From contig CM049306.1 in NCBI GenBank assembly GCA_026874595.1, positions 86,997,142 through 87,061,141 on the forward strand: 64,000 nt of DNA. Reading direction: 5' to 3'. A program made the translations under genes and the position numbers. Below the pieces are notes generated by a model, which saw only the letters and a program-made list of their open reading frames with translations, made no database searches and was not told where the DNA came from. Positions 51,101-63,649 of this stretch are shown here, in pieces (position 1 is the first letter of the stretch; every line of letters starts with the position of its first letter). Source of the DNA: Sipunculus nudus (lineage: Eukaryota; Annelida; Sipuncula; Golfingiida; Sipunculidae).

Positions 51101-54100
51101 TTTCTTCCAGAAGCTTGGGGATAGATCGATAACCCTGGGGTAACGGTCGAGTATGTTTCTGAAATTTCTTTCATTTATGTCTAGTGTTCTTGATCCACTT
51201 GTTTCTAAACTTTCTAGGTAACAGTTGTTCAACAAAGCCCTGATATAAATAATATTGGTTAGTTTATTAAATAAAAATAAAACCATATAAATGGTCTTCC
51301 ATCGTTAATAGACGGGAACATACGTTTTCCGATTTCATTACTACGTGATAAATGGTAGCATGCTAGGAATATTAGTGTTCATAATTGTTGAAATAAATAT
51401 TTCAATTAAATGTCTTACACATGTTTTTCATTTAGTTTTTAATTTTAACCACAACCAAGTCATTTTTTGTAAGGTTTCTCTGAAGCGTCCATGCGTGTGC
51501 GTAGGGTGTGACAATGTGTCTTCACTTTAATCTTCTCTGCAATCACTAATCTTTCTCACAGTAGCAGTTGCTGTTGCAATAACTTAATAATAAATTAATG
51601 CTTCTTCTAAAGGACACGTTGGTGTATCGGTGTTTGTTGGTATTTGGACGTATTAGTGAGGGGATATTTACTTATTTTTAAACAACAAAACACAATACAC
51701 AAATCCAAACTGACTTTCTCTCACGGTGAATAATATCGAGATTCGACATATTTTCACATGGTAGAAAATAATACTATGTCAGTGATCTGTTGTGTTTTAT
51801 AAGCGACACGTCTTTCCTTTAGTAAATCTTGCATGTGCTCCCCAATGACGCCAAACTGCAAAACTTATTTACGATCAAGGAGCCTTTTTGGTCATGTAAT
51901 TTAGAATTTATAGCTCCATTGTCTGGCACAAAATACGAATCACTGAATAGTGTAGACCACATAGTCTGGAATTAATCGATGTTTTGTGGTCCTAATTTCG
52001 TAATAACTGATTAGACAAAATGTTAGGTTTCCAACTGATTGAATTTAGGATATTGGCATAGAAAACTATGCCCCCAAATTAAATTACCTTGTGACTTTTT
52101 ACATGATACAGGACGACATTATAGCCCAAGCATATTTAAATGGGTTCAGCTACATGAGGGGGCTATTTGTCCAGACAATGCTAAAAGTTCAATTACATTA
52201 TCTTCATATATTATGAAGTGAATTAATGTAAAATTGCTTTCATCTGTATATCAAATAAATTGGGCGTGCATACGGTTACACCATGGGTACATCTGAGGAT
52301 GACAAATCGCTAATACTGGGCAACTTAAATGATGCGGTTAGCACGTTTCTTAATGTAAAAAAAAAAACAAAAAAAAAACAATATTTATGTTGCTTCTTGT
52401 ATTTCTTATCAGTGATTTTTCACAACATGATGTTGGTTTGATTGTAAAAAATCTGCCCAGGGTCCGGATACAATATGGAAAGAGATCATTTAGATACTCT
52501 TCCGCATCCTCTGAAACAATCTTCCACATCATATCAAGTTAAAAATGTTGTAAAAGACTGCTGGAAACACATCTTTTTCTAGTTTGCATATTACTTATTA
52601 TTGTCATCTACTTTGAAGTCCACTTTATGTTTGAATTCTTAATTATTTAGTCTCCTGTAAATCTATTTTTTAGTCATTTTAAATGGTATTAACTGATTCT
52701 CAATTCTTGTTTTGTCTGTACATTTCACTTAGAGCTCTTGTATCTTAATACAGTGAATGTTGCTCTTAAATATACTTAAATAAAAGTCGCCCGTCTACCA
52801 TTGTTATGGCTTTGCGTCTACGTAAACACAGTCCACCTGTGTCTGTTAACAATAACAACCCCGCGTGACCGGTGTTTCAACCAGCGGGAACATGTATTAC
52901 ATTTTTTGGGCCACGTCAGTCAGGGAATCTCCTGATTGACACGTGTTTTGTCTCGGTAGATGCATGCGCTGTATTTATGCTGACACCCATGATCGGGCCC
53001 GGTCCAGTTTTTAACTCTCGTTTACAGGAGTAAGAAAATGGTTTCAGGGCAATATTTTGGCAGGTCCCAAATTATTTCAAAGGGAAAAGGCTATTTTACA
53101 TGTTGATTCAACATGCTTTACTGGCGAGTAGGCCGCTTTAAATGATGGACACAGAACCACTAGAATCCCATTCCATGTGACCAGAACACTTTACCTTGTA
53201 AAATACCATATGAGTTAAATAATGAATGACATTTTTAGTAAAATCCTGTTTTGCTACTTTGTATAAATGAGGTTCTTTGCGAGCTAATTTCTGAAAGAGC
53301 AAAAAGAAGGTAAATTGCTAGGACATCGACTGGGTCAGCCTGATATCTGTACATGAACATGAAAAAGCAGAGAAATCGAAAGAAAATCTGGAGGGTTGGC
53401 CGGCTGATCGTGAACCGTGGGTGTCAATTATCCGCGTGGTCGGGGACGTATAAGGACTGATCAATCCCTCCGCAACAAGGCTCTGTGTGCAGGACTCTTC
53501 ACAGGGTCCCGATCGATAAATCAATTTTTGTCAGGCCCAGGACGACATTGCTGCACGAATCTCTTAATGCAATTATCCAAGTACTGTTACAGTGCTTCAG
53601 TTGTGGTAAAGAAGTTTTCCAGGCTGTTCACAAAATCTTGTTTGTGATGATTTTGGCACGAAAGCAGACAAGATGCTGATTTTATTTTACCTGTATACCT
53701 TTACACTGCCTTCTATTGATGAACTCTACCCGTTTCTTTCTATAAAAATGTCAGGCCGAAATGCCAATGATCAAGTATCTATTGAACGACTACTACACCA
53801 AAAGCCTGGATGAGAAAATGATGAGAAAAAAGGCAAAATCGTCCTCAGGTCCAATAATTTGAGGGCCAAGCCTTCAAAAATTAATTTAAGCTCTTAAATA
53901 ACGTTGTGGTGATTGAAAAAGAGTGGGGCTATACCCCCTGGACCCCTCCTCTCTGGGTCCGCTACTGTAATACCCGTGTCGATGCCTGTTAAAAGTCTTC
54001 TTACGATTGACACCCGAGGTATGAACTCTATTTTCAAGCAAAGACTGTAAAAACCAACTTCTCATAAATATGTATGAAATAACACTCAGACAATTCCAGT

Positions 54101-57100
54101 CCTATTTTTGGCACCCAAAGTCAGTGGTCATATGAAAATACAGCTTCAAATGACAGCTACTGAATTGAAGATTTTAAATTTTTAGTTCAATTGTTTTAAT
54201 TATTTAAAACGTAAACACATGACCAGTTAAACAAAGTTACTAGATCATACATAGATATAATATATTATAGGAAAGCTTCCACAAAGGTAGGAAAACGTAA
54301 ATTTTGGACGTTATAAAACATTAGGTTGACACTTGCATATGTAATTTTCTATTATATTATTAAAAATATAATCTTATTAAAAAAGTATCTAAAAGGTGGA
54401 CACTACTTGGTAGATGATACATTTAAATGCTGTATATATTTTTATTTCTTTTTTTTCAAAACAAAATGCACAAAACAGGTATATAGATATAACCATGCAA
54501 ACACCTTGGTGATGATTTCACCATCCCATGGCATCTGACAAAGGCAATCCGGCTGCAATGCAAAACAACTGATCGTATAAAAATTCATCGGAGTTCACAG
54601 GTGCGCATGGCACGGCCATGTCGATGCGGTCCGACTCTCCGACCAATCGCTCTATGAGTCATCCCATATAAGTGACGCCATAAAATGATGTCACTACAAC
54701 CAAGGACTGATATCCTTTCCAAAAGCCAAAATATCACCAAACAAGTCAAAACAGTAATCTAAAGACCTACCGTTTAGATATACGTTTGAGAATATAATCT
54801 CAACCATTCTTAATCTTCATAAGGTATCATACTATAATTCACGAGAATCTGTTTGTTTGTCTGTCTGTCTGTCCGGATTCATTCGCACGCTAGGGATCGC
54901 ACGGTCGTCAAACTTCGTGGGAGGGTGCATCTTGGTCCGGAGAAGAACGAGTTTATATTTTTTAGGCGTTTGGTAAAGAAATGGCCTCAAAATCGATAAA
55001 AATATTATGGGTTTAATACCTGCGCTGTGCCATGGCTCATATAGTGCGCCCACGTCGTCCTGAATCTCCTCTCGCTAACCAATAAAATCAAACCTGACAT
55101 AGTCTGCCAAACATTCACTACGCGTCGGCCTTTTCTAAGCAGTCCGCTAGGTCAACACAAATGAATGTTGTTGTGGGTTGACCGCGGGGACGAATTTAAA
55201 CCGGGAACATCCCACCACTGCCCATATCGGCAATTTTGGCACAAGTGAATCATGTTGCGGGTTAATCGTTGGGACGATTTTGGACGCGGAACATCTCACC
55301 CCTCGCCAAATTTGTGTCAGTGCTTTTCAAACGCGCACGCCATGTCAGTGCTTACTCATAATTTAAGAAAAGTGTGGATGCAGGTACTGATATGGGTATA
55401 TTCTAGTATGGAATAAATTTCAATACGTTCCCTTCCTGTCTTCGTCTTTGATAACAAGATTAATCAAGTATCCTTTTTCCTTCGTCATTTTGTCAGCACG
55501 GTAGGAACCTAAGGCTAAGGATAAATTATTAGAAGGTCATAGTCGACCTGGAGGTCCATCGGGAGACAAATCACATGGAATTTTGCCAAAAATGAAAAAA
55601 AATGAGTACACCAAAGACGCATTGTCTTGTTTTCATCGTCGCACACTCATAAATGCGATGCAACCATCGGCCTCACTTTGAGGCCACGGTTTACTTATAC
55701 CTATGACTGTAGTTTTTCACTGATTAGACACACTGACACTTTTTTTCAAATAGCGACTTATAATTAGAATATTATTACCTTTGTGCTGCATCGTCGATTT
55801 CACATTTAGAACCGATACTACATACTAGAAGCGTTGCCTAAATTTGGCAAGGATAATTATTTTGACTGTATTTAATTTTTCAACATATGCGAAAAGGGTA
55901 AATATAACACGGTTTTCTCTGCGCTTTATCATATCAGTATTTGACTCATGAGAAAAAGACTGTAGATAGCTCTCTTTCTTGGGACTGTATATGCCTGACA
56001 GTTGCCATTTTATATAAGATAACATAAGACGCATAAGGCTAGATTAAGCTCTTTTATTTGAGACTCTTAACATACAAGACAAGGCAATAGATAACACACT
56101 GTTTTCTTGGGACTGTTGTCTTATCAGTTGTATACGCGTATAACAAGGTTGGACATCATTTATTCGGAACTGTTTATATGTCGTTTCCAAATGAAATTGC
56201 ATGGCTAGTTAACAATTTAATTTCTTAAGACTGTTGACATGTCGGTTGTTAACGCATAATACGTGGCTAACATAACACTGTTTCACTTTGCTCTGTTAAT
56301 ATATCAGTTGTCAACATATGAGACAAGGCCAGAGAACACTCCTTATCATAGGCATTTTAACAAATCATTTTTTAAGGCTAGTTATTGTTTTTCCCAAGAA
56401 TCTGATCCAAAAGACTTTGATATGACAGATTCAGCGGCGTCTATATATAGGGTTCTGGTAGCTTACACGTTGATAATGAGGCCTGAATAATACAAACCGT
56501 GTTTTAGAGTTCCGGGACACTTAAGTCTTGCCACATCTCTGTATATGTAACGGCGGTACGGGACAACAATTTTACCGAACAAGTCTGCAAATTGGTTTAG
56601 TTGCGTGCGGTTCTGGCATCGATGCAAACACGGGCAGAAATTAGGCTTGGCTTTGTGTAATGATGGCTTTGCGCCAGTTCTTCCAAATCTTTGTAAAAAC
56701 AGACCGGAGCGTCTTTGAAGATTCGTTTTCTTTGTCAATATCTGTCGCTGTCTCGCGTCCCGGACAGCTAGCAAATCCCATGAATTATGCAAAAGGCGTT
56801 TACAGCAATGATTCATTCGGACATGACTTATCTTGTAAAATCCCCACAATGTGCCGATACATAATGATGGGCTTAATAGATTTATAGGCACCGCCCGGTG
56901 GAGGGCGCTATTATGGGCCCTAAGGTCGTGTTCCTTCATTATTCTGTGTTAGAAGAGTACTTCACTTATTTGAGTTTACTTGACTAAAACAAAAGGAGCA
57001 GATCCGGTCCTTCCCCCAGCCAGTTTTCATCAACCTATTTTTAAAGGTTTCACATACATCTTCGCAGCCTGGACCCCCCCCCCATTTTCCGGACCAATTG

Positions 57101-58760
57101 ATCTTATTTTAAGCGTTTGTCATTAGTCCTCCTGGTTTGGACCCCCTCCTTTTCCAGGACTTTTTTTAAAGTTGAAGTGTGCTTAAGACATATCTGGTAT
57201 TCTTATTATGAGTGAAACCTTTAACCTTTCTCTTTCTTGCGGGCACTGGCCACATGTTTTTGACTGATTCAAGCGAGGAATGATATGGCGTGTTCGAGGC
57301 TCGTATATAAATACCACACCGTTTATCATTCAAAGTGTTGCTATATTTGTACATGTTATACGTTGTCCTGTTGCGTTTCTGATGACTGTTTCCATCATCC
57401 CAGCCTTGTAACAGGTCTAGCATGGCCAGCGGGTGCCAATAATGCACAATGCAAAGCGGTCACGGAAGTGGACTAATACAGATTTTAGATGATCTCGTCA
57501 GATGACAGGTAAATGGTGTATAGGGGCTTACAGTGCATGGGCGCGAACGTCTTTTTCTCTATACCCATTTTTTAAACTCATCATATGCTTATTTTAATTA
57601 AACCTCTATCTGTCAAATGTAAAATGCAATATATTTTAAAATCACGCTTAGAGTGAAAGACATTTTCTGAAGATGTTACAAATAACTAAGTTTTCATTCG
57701 TCCACATGATCCACCTTTATCTTCTCAAATTTGTATGGTTCCTATTCCCTCTTACTGAAAGTCATTAAACTCTTTTACATGTACGTGTTAATACTGGTAA
57801 GGGAGTGTACGGATATGTTTATAAAGTTTTATTGCTGTTTTAAAGCTCGTGACATTTTGTATCAAGATGGTTTTCTGATTTCAGGAGCAGCATCTACAAT
57901 GCCGTTTTCCCTTTTCTTATAAAAATCAGGAATTTTATTTTTATTATGTTTCAGAAAATTTATTCACGTTTAATATAAATCCGGGGGCAGGGCTGTGGCC
58001 ACTTCTACATACCCTCCATCTACTGAAGTTCTCACAAAATTACGACTCCTCAAAGATTGTGGGCAAAGAAAGGCTTTCCCACAGTGCACTGGGTCTTCCC
58101 AATACACAAGTGGTACATACATATAGGCCGTATTAAAGTACGTTTGATTTAAATAGTTTCATGGCAAAGGTCCTGCACATGAATGTTTTAACAATATGGA
58201 ATCAGTGAAATAAGTAACGTTTTGAAAGTATGCGATGCGATGAAACAGAAAGCTTTGTATTGAATTGTTACAAATGTTGGTTTTGAAGTTGGACAGATGT
58301 GATTAGTAGTCCCCGCTGTATCATATTTCGTATCTGGAAGAGAGTGGTGTGACGTCGACAACCCCTTGTGCCAAAAATTTGACTTTCTAAATGCGATGTC
58401 GGGTAAACATTGGTGTATACAAGTCACACAGTGCATTTTCCTTAGCCCTGCGAAAGCAGTGACTGCAAATGATTTTCCTATACCTCATTGTGATGACGTA
58501 TTTACACAACTGTGTGAACATTTTAGATCCATTGCTTTAAGGATACATTCGTATGTTAATAGACACTGCCATAAAATAAATTTAATCATAATTAGCCTAT
58601 AGCTGGTTACATTTGTCATGTATCGACTTGTATATCTAAGGCATCTATAGTTACCGGTCATCTATTTTCTTTCAAAGGCCGAACTTGCAGAAAATGCACA
58701 CTTGGAATCGATCACTTTCGTAGGGAACAACTGAACTCGATTTCTTATTCACAACCGTTT
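48160..58760. other. Long stretch without a recognised gene
   Basis: No conserved coding sequence was found in about 10.6 kb. The longest frame (158 codons, minus strand, 56463-56939) has no family resemblance and no good splice context. Degenerate CAGGGGCGGAT-type repeat pieces appear near 53920-53970 and 56995-57130, the latter with a C10 tract. A G14 tract lies at 48135-48148. The region may be intergenic or an intron of an unseen gene. Confidence 0.5.
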
Positions 58761-58774
58761 ATTAGTGGTGTAGT

Positions 58775-59235
58775 CGGGTCCACACCATCCGAGCCTAAGT
58801 CCAAGTCCGAGTCCTTGAGGTTCGAGTCCAAGTCCACGTTTTTCGTGTCCAAGTCATCTGGAATGCGAATCCAAGTCCGAGTCCAATAAACATCTCTTTA
58901 TAACAAGAACTTTAAAATGGAACTTTGAGATTACCATAGGTCTGTCTACGTTAGTTTTCAAAAGCCTTTTGCTAAAGGGTAAATTACATTTAGCTTCCGA
59001 CCTAAAGCTTAGTAAAGTTTTTCTTTGTAATATTTTGTTAGGAATTCGCAATTTTATATAAATGTATTTAGTTTATGTGACAGAGCTTTTCTTCCGCTGG
59101 ACTCGAGATAAACTCGGCCTGATTTCTCGAGTCCCTTATGCCTCCGACTCCGAGTACCACTCGGAGTGCAGGATGCTCGAGTCCAAGTAGGCCTACGAGT
59201 CCCTAAAAAGAGGATTCGAGTCCGGACTTAGACAT
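58775..59235. repeat. GAGTCC/AAGTCC-rich repeat element
   Basis: The left part (58795-58890) is dense in degenerate 6-bp units of (C/G)(A/G)AGTCC. The right part (59100-59225) has similar units with CTCGAGTCC and CCGACTCCGAG. About 210 bp of AT-rich sequence lies between them. It looks like one element with repetitive ends. No protein is encoded. Confidence 0.6.
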
Positions 59236-60358
59236 TTATATATAAAAAAACATGTTTATGTAAAAACGCCCAAAAAGACCCAATGCATGACATAAAGCAA
59301 GTGTTCTTTTTAATTAATCCTGAATGTTGCACTATTGTAAGATTATGAGTTGAACAGGTGAAGAATGAATTTGCAATAATATCATTAAAACGTGTACAGA
59401 ACTGGTTTAATAAAACATTATTATTCATATATAAAACAGGATATTTCTATATTTTGTATTTAATACCACCTGTGTAAAACCCAGCCTTCATTTTAATAGC
59501 TTTTCAATAAAAATGACGATGATATGTGTGTCTATGTATATTGTTTTAGAGTTGTATTAAAAAGGGAATTTATTCCACAACATAATATTAACACATATAA
59601 TACCTTTATGTGTTTGGTAAACTTTGAAAAAAAAACTCAGTTGAAACATTTGTAATAAACTACTCCTAATGATTGTTTGGTTGCTTTCCGTTCACTTTTA
59701 TAAATGATACAAATACTTTAGTCTTCAGATTGGCGACCGAATCTTTAGCATATTTAAGCTTTTTACCAGAGGCTCTTACGAAAAAAGATGGATAACTGCC
59801 GGACTTTATATCAACCATGCAGGATTATATGTAGAGAAATCGTGACCAATTTAGGGTTACTGAGTGGAGTATTATTGAATTTATGCTCGGTTTGTGCCGA
59901 TTTGACATGGCCGAATCGAACGCAGGGGAGTGACCTCTCTGTATAATATTCCGCATGCTGTGACAAGTACGGCCGCACACGGTATGCTTTATCTCCTGAT
60001 TAGAGCAAAATTATCCTAATTTAAACGTAAATCTCACAGCGTATTTCAGAGTGATCAGATCACTGGACGGTACGTCTTGTCCAGTCGGATATATAATACT
60101 TCTATATACGTGACCGGCCTGGGTCATGTCGTGTCTGGTTCACCATTATCTTGCTCAGTGTCCCCACTTGTCATCGTGTCGCACGTCACCACACCTACTT
60201 TAAGTTCAAAGGTTCATTAACTCAGAATGTATATCCGTGGGCGTAATGAATTCTGGATAAACAAAGTGAAGAGGGGATATTTATTAGGAAAATAATGTGT
60301 AAAATATGTATATCGTGTATAAATTAAGCATATAGTGTATGAAATATGGATAAATATA
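59236..60358. other. No gene recognised
   Basis: AT-rich sequence up to the left end of the long-TIR element. No conserved coding region was seen. Confidence 0.5.
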
Positions 60359-61158
60359 TGTTACAGTAGAAGTTAGTAACTAGTAGGGATTTCGCGAAAT
60401 CCCTAAAACTTTCAGGAAATCGTGAAATCAGTTTCACTTAGGGATTTCTTGAAATCACTCAAAGTTCTAGTGATTTCGTGAAATCCCTGAAATATTGCTC
60501 TATTTATTTTGTGAAATCCATGAATGTATTTTCATTGAAGGCCAATCATTCACTATTTTAGCGACTGGGCTAAATCATTGTTTATCATGTTAAATCTAAT
60601 GACACAATGAAAGTTTTATGCAGATCAGTTCATTTCAAACACTTAATTCTGGACTGTGCAGGATTAGCACAGAGAGGGATAGATGGTGTGTATAACCAAA
60701 GCCATGTACCACATGGCAAGTTTGCCATTCCTAAACAATAATAATAATGAAAAAATAATATTGTTAACCTGAAACCTGTTCTTCTTGCAGTTATCATAAG
60801 ATACCAGGAAAGAATAGATTAATAGATCATAAATCATTATGGATGTGTTCAGCACTCATTACTCTTAGCTGTAAAGATATAATTCTTGTATACCATCTGG
60901 CAGACATGCAAATTTCTTTTAACGAACCTTTAATCTTTGGTTTATCTGGCCAACTTGAACATTTCATTTTAGGCCTGTCATTAAAGCCTCTACAGTCTCC
61001 ATTAAGATGTCTTAATTTGTTATACAAATATTATTCTTTTAACCAGAACTCAGTTTTATGCAATTCAAACAAAGTTTAGAGAAAATATTGATATTTTAAA
61101 ACTGTATCAACGCAATATGCGATTCACAGTAATTCAGCCCTAATAGTCACTGGTTATA

Positions 61159-61590
61159 TCATAGAAATGTCTTGGTCAAAGCGTAACATTGCCAGTTCTC
61201 ATTTTGACAAGTCAGACTGCTGTGACAACTGCTATTACAAAATCTCTTTGCTTTATAGCATTTGCACCGGTTTGTCTGACACTGTTTCTTGCCCTTGCGG
61301 CAGTCACAGCGGAAGAACCCTTGTCCGCCAGAAGTCTTGAGGGCTTGGTGCAGCGAAATGTTACATTCTCTCTGTTTACATCAGATTCACTCAAGAATCA
61401 CTTGGGACAGATGTAAAATTGGTTCCTAGAATATTTTGTGCTCAGAATTCCAGCCTACTGCTGCATGTACGTGTCATGTTCGTCCCGATCTAGAATAACT
61501 CCAAGTATGTTTCTGGGATCACCTCTACCCCTGTCAACCATTGGAATCGGAACATCAACATTATCTCCCACTTCACCAGCCGTTAATGGC
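61159..61590 (-). pseudogene. Integrase-type transposase C-terminal tail with Cys-rich (CXC-like) motif
   Basis: On the minus strand, from 61590 down, the frame reads VGDNVDVPIPMVDRGRGDP, then NILGVI, then YSRNQF after one stop, then a second stop. After a frameshift near 61330, a Cys-rich block follows with spacing C-X-C, then C, RCKC, FCNSSCH and TC. This order, with the VGD...P.VDRGRGDPRN segment, then YSRNQF, then a Cys-rich tail, is what I recognise from integrase-derived proteins of the KRAB-A-domain-containing 2 type and related mobile elements in molluscs and cnidarians. Two in-frame stops and one frameshift break it. Only the post-catalytic tail is present; the DDE core is absent. 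It lies within the TIR-bounded element and reads right to left. Confidence 0.7.
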
Positions 61591-61779
61591 TGTCACTTTG
61601 AGCCAAACATTAAAGTACTCGGTGGACTGTGAACTCATTATCCTGATATGTTATGGATACCATCAACATCAAGAACTATATTAATGAAACAACTAACCAT
61701 GACTTTAATCTCTTTGATTAAAAGTGCAGTCTTAAAAATACATTGAAACCCATCCAGTAAGATTGTGTTTAATAAAAGT

Positions 61780-62062
61780 ACTGAAATATTATGAATATAG
61801 GTTAGATTGTATAAAATGAAGTTACTGAAAGGTTATGGATATGAGAAAGATTGTGCAAAATAAAGTTACTGAAACGTTATGGAGATGAGTAAGATTGTGT
61901 AAAATAAAGGTACTGAAATGTTATGAATATGAGTAAGATTGTGTGAAAAAAGGTACTGAAAAGTTACGAACATCAGTAAGATTGTGTAAAATAAAGGTAC
62001 TGAAATGTTATTGATATGAGAAAGATTGTGTAAAATATATGAACTGAAATGTTATGAATATG
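61780..62062. repeat. 44-bp minisatellite (about six to seven units)
   Basis: Units of the type TACTGAAATGTTATGAATATG followed by AGTAAGATTGTGTAAAATAAAGG recur with TACTGAA near 61823, 61867, 61911, 61955, 61999 and 62043. The period is 44 bp. The array sits inside the long-TIR element between the pseudogene and the right arm. Confidence 0.85.
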
Positions 62063-62278
62063 ATTATGATAACTCAGACTCTGACAAGATATCATTACAC
62101 AAATTCCCTGAAAATCATTCAGTAAGATTTTTTAAAACTAAGGTACTAATTTCAGGATTACACGAAATCCCTAGAATTTTTAGTGATTTCATGAAATCCC
62201 TAAGTGAAACAGTGATTTCACGAATTCCCTGACAGTTTTATGGATTTCGCAAAATCCCTAGTTACACACTGTTACTGT

Positions 62279-62282
<4 letters not shown>

Positions 62283-62332
<50 letters not shown>

Positions 62333-62927
62333 GTAAATTTTGTATATATTACATAAATAATGCATATCATGCATGAATAATTTATAGTATATGAAAAGTA
62401 TACTAGTGTATAATTACATTTAAAGTTTTATATATATATGTATATATGTATGTATGTATGTGGCTGTATATACTATTTACAATATAACTATTGCAGAGCA
62501 TTAATTAAGAGCATTAATTGAGGCGTGTCTTGGATGAAGAAGTTTTCCATTGGCATGAGTGACTTGCATGTTTAATACCACAGTGCAGTTTGTCTTAAAC
62601 GCATAAGACGAAGTCGCAAATTCCAGATTTATATGAGACGAGCCGTTCACGCCGTGGTATGATTCCTAAATGTACATTTTTGTCATATTATATTTTTCGG
62701 ACGTAATTTGAAAAATAAATAAGAACTCATGTGATTCAAAGGATATCGTTTTATAACTTTTATAACCATAGAAGCCATTAATCTTTAATTGTAGCTATAT
62801 ACAGGGATTGTGTATGATGGGAAAGTCTTGTCGTTTTTAAATTTGTCAAATATGGAGGATACGTCAAAAGAAATGAAAACAAACACCCATAGAAAAAAAC
62901 CTAACAAAATTGTTTAATAATGAAAGC
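62283..62927. other. (TA)n array and receptor 3' flank
   Basis: A TA array occupies 62283-62328 and a TATG/TATA mix 62430-62462. The stretch up to 62927 is downstream of the receptor stop on the minus strand and should include its 3' UTR. ATTAAA (minus 62918-62913) is a non-canonical poly(A) candidate but lies only ~10 bases past the stop. Confidence 0.5.
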
Positions 62928-63649
62928 TCAAAGCCACATGATACGGTCTTCATCTGATACAAAGTAAGCCCCGGACAGTGGCGGTGGTTGGTCTGTTCTG
63001 ATAACGTCATCAGCGTCACCATCCGGGCTTTCTTGTAGAACTATCCTGGGCACAATATGTTGATAACTACTGGTTGCATTATTTGTGCCTGCCTGTCTTT
63101 CGTGTACTAAAACGGACTCCCTATGCTCCTGACTCTTTTGTTCCATGGATTCCCGATTCAATTCTTCCAGGACATCGTCCGCAATTTCATTAGATATATC
63201 AGATTTATCGTCGTCTGACGATTCTACGTGAATGGCCGAATCGTCGTCGGGCATCAGCTCATTTTCGCGCGTTAGCCGCTGATTGTGTAGCAGTCGTAAA
63301 GATGCTATAGGCGACTCCTTGTCCATTAAGCGCCGACTTCCGGCTCTGTTTTGGGACCGGAATCGGCTACTGCCGTTCTGTTTGGCGTAAAGTCGTTTCT
63401 CCCTTCGGCTTGATTTGCGTCTGCCTTTGGTGAACCGGAACACTTGTGTCGTTGTTGAACTATTCTCCTCATCCAGGAAATAACGTGGCCGCCGCCTGAA
63501 TTGACACTTAAGGATGCGAATAAAGGCTCTTTTGAATTCTCGTGATGAGGCGGCATATATGATGGGGTTCATCATACTGTTGCAGTACCCCAGCCAGAAG
63601 ATGATCTTAAACAGCCAGTCCGGGATGTAGCACGTTTTACAGAGCGCTT
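62928..63649 (-). CDS. Alpha-1-adrenergic-like GPCR, last exon (TM7, helix 8 and C-tail)
   Basis: This is the 3' exon of a rhodopsin-family aminergic receptor, a plasma-membrane receptor for a catecholamine or octopamine-type ligand, probably coupling to Gq. The exon opens after an acceptor (TTTCTGTTACAG, AG at 63651-63650) with two bases of a split codon. It encodes the end of extracellular loop 3 (CKTCYIPDW), TM7 with [19 protein letters not shown] (NPxxY motif), and helix 8, [17 protein letters not shown], with a likely palmitoylated Cys. A ~195-residue cytoplasmic tail follows, with a basic patch ([12 protein letters not shown]) and an acidic Ser-rich stretch ([10 protein letters not shown]). 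The stop is at 62928. TM7/helix 8 resembles vertebrate alpha-1B receptors more than insect OAMB-type receptors. The ligand cannot be fixed from one exon. Upstream exons are beyond 64000. Confidence 0.88.

Larger units (their letters stand above)
60359..62282 (-). mobile_element. 1.9-kb DNA transposon remnant with ~130-bp TIRs (Ginger-like, integrase-type)
   Basis: Left arm 60359-60492 and right arm 62150-62282 are inverted repeats beginning TGTTACAGTA. Both contain several palindromic blocks of the type GGGATTTCGCGAAATCCC. TATA flanks both ends, but in AT-rich sequence, so this is weak as a 4-bp target duplication. On the minus strand the interior holds the decayed C-terminal part of an integrase-type transposase (61159-61590), and next to it a 44-bp minisatellite. 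A TGT start, long TIRs and an integrase-like protein are the known hallmarks of Ginger-type cut-and-paste elements; the assignment is inference. Most of the transposase (zinc-binding and DDE core) is missing. Confidence 0.7.

Noticed and set aside
50330-51290. Cluster of four short minus-strand frames (60-80 codons)
   Set aside because: No conserved motifs, no consistent phases or donors linking them.
56463-56939. 158-codon minus-strand frame
   Set aside because: No family resemblance, no convincing splice signals, and coding potential similar to surrounding chance frames. Kept only as a note.
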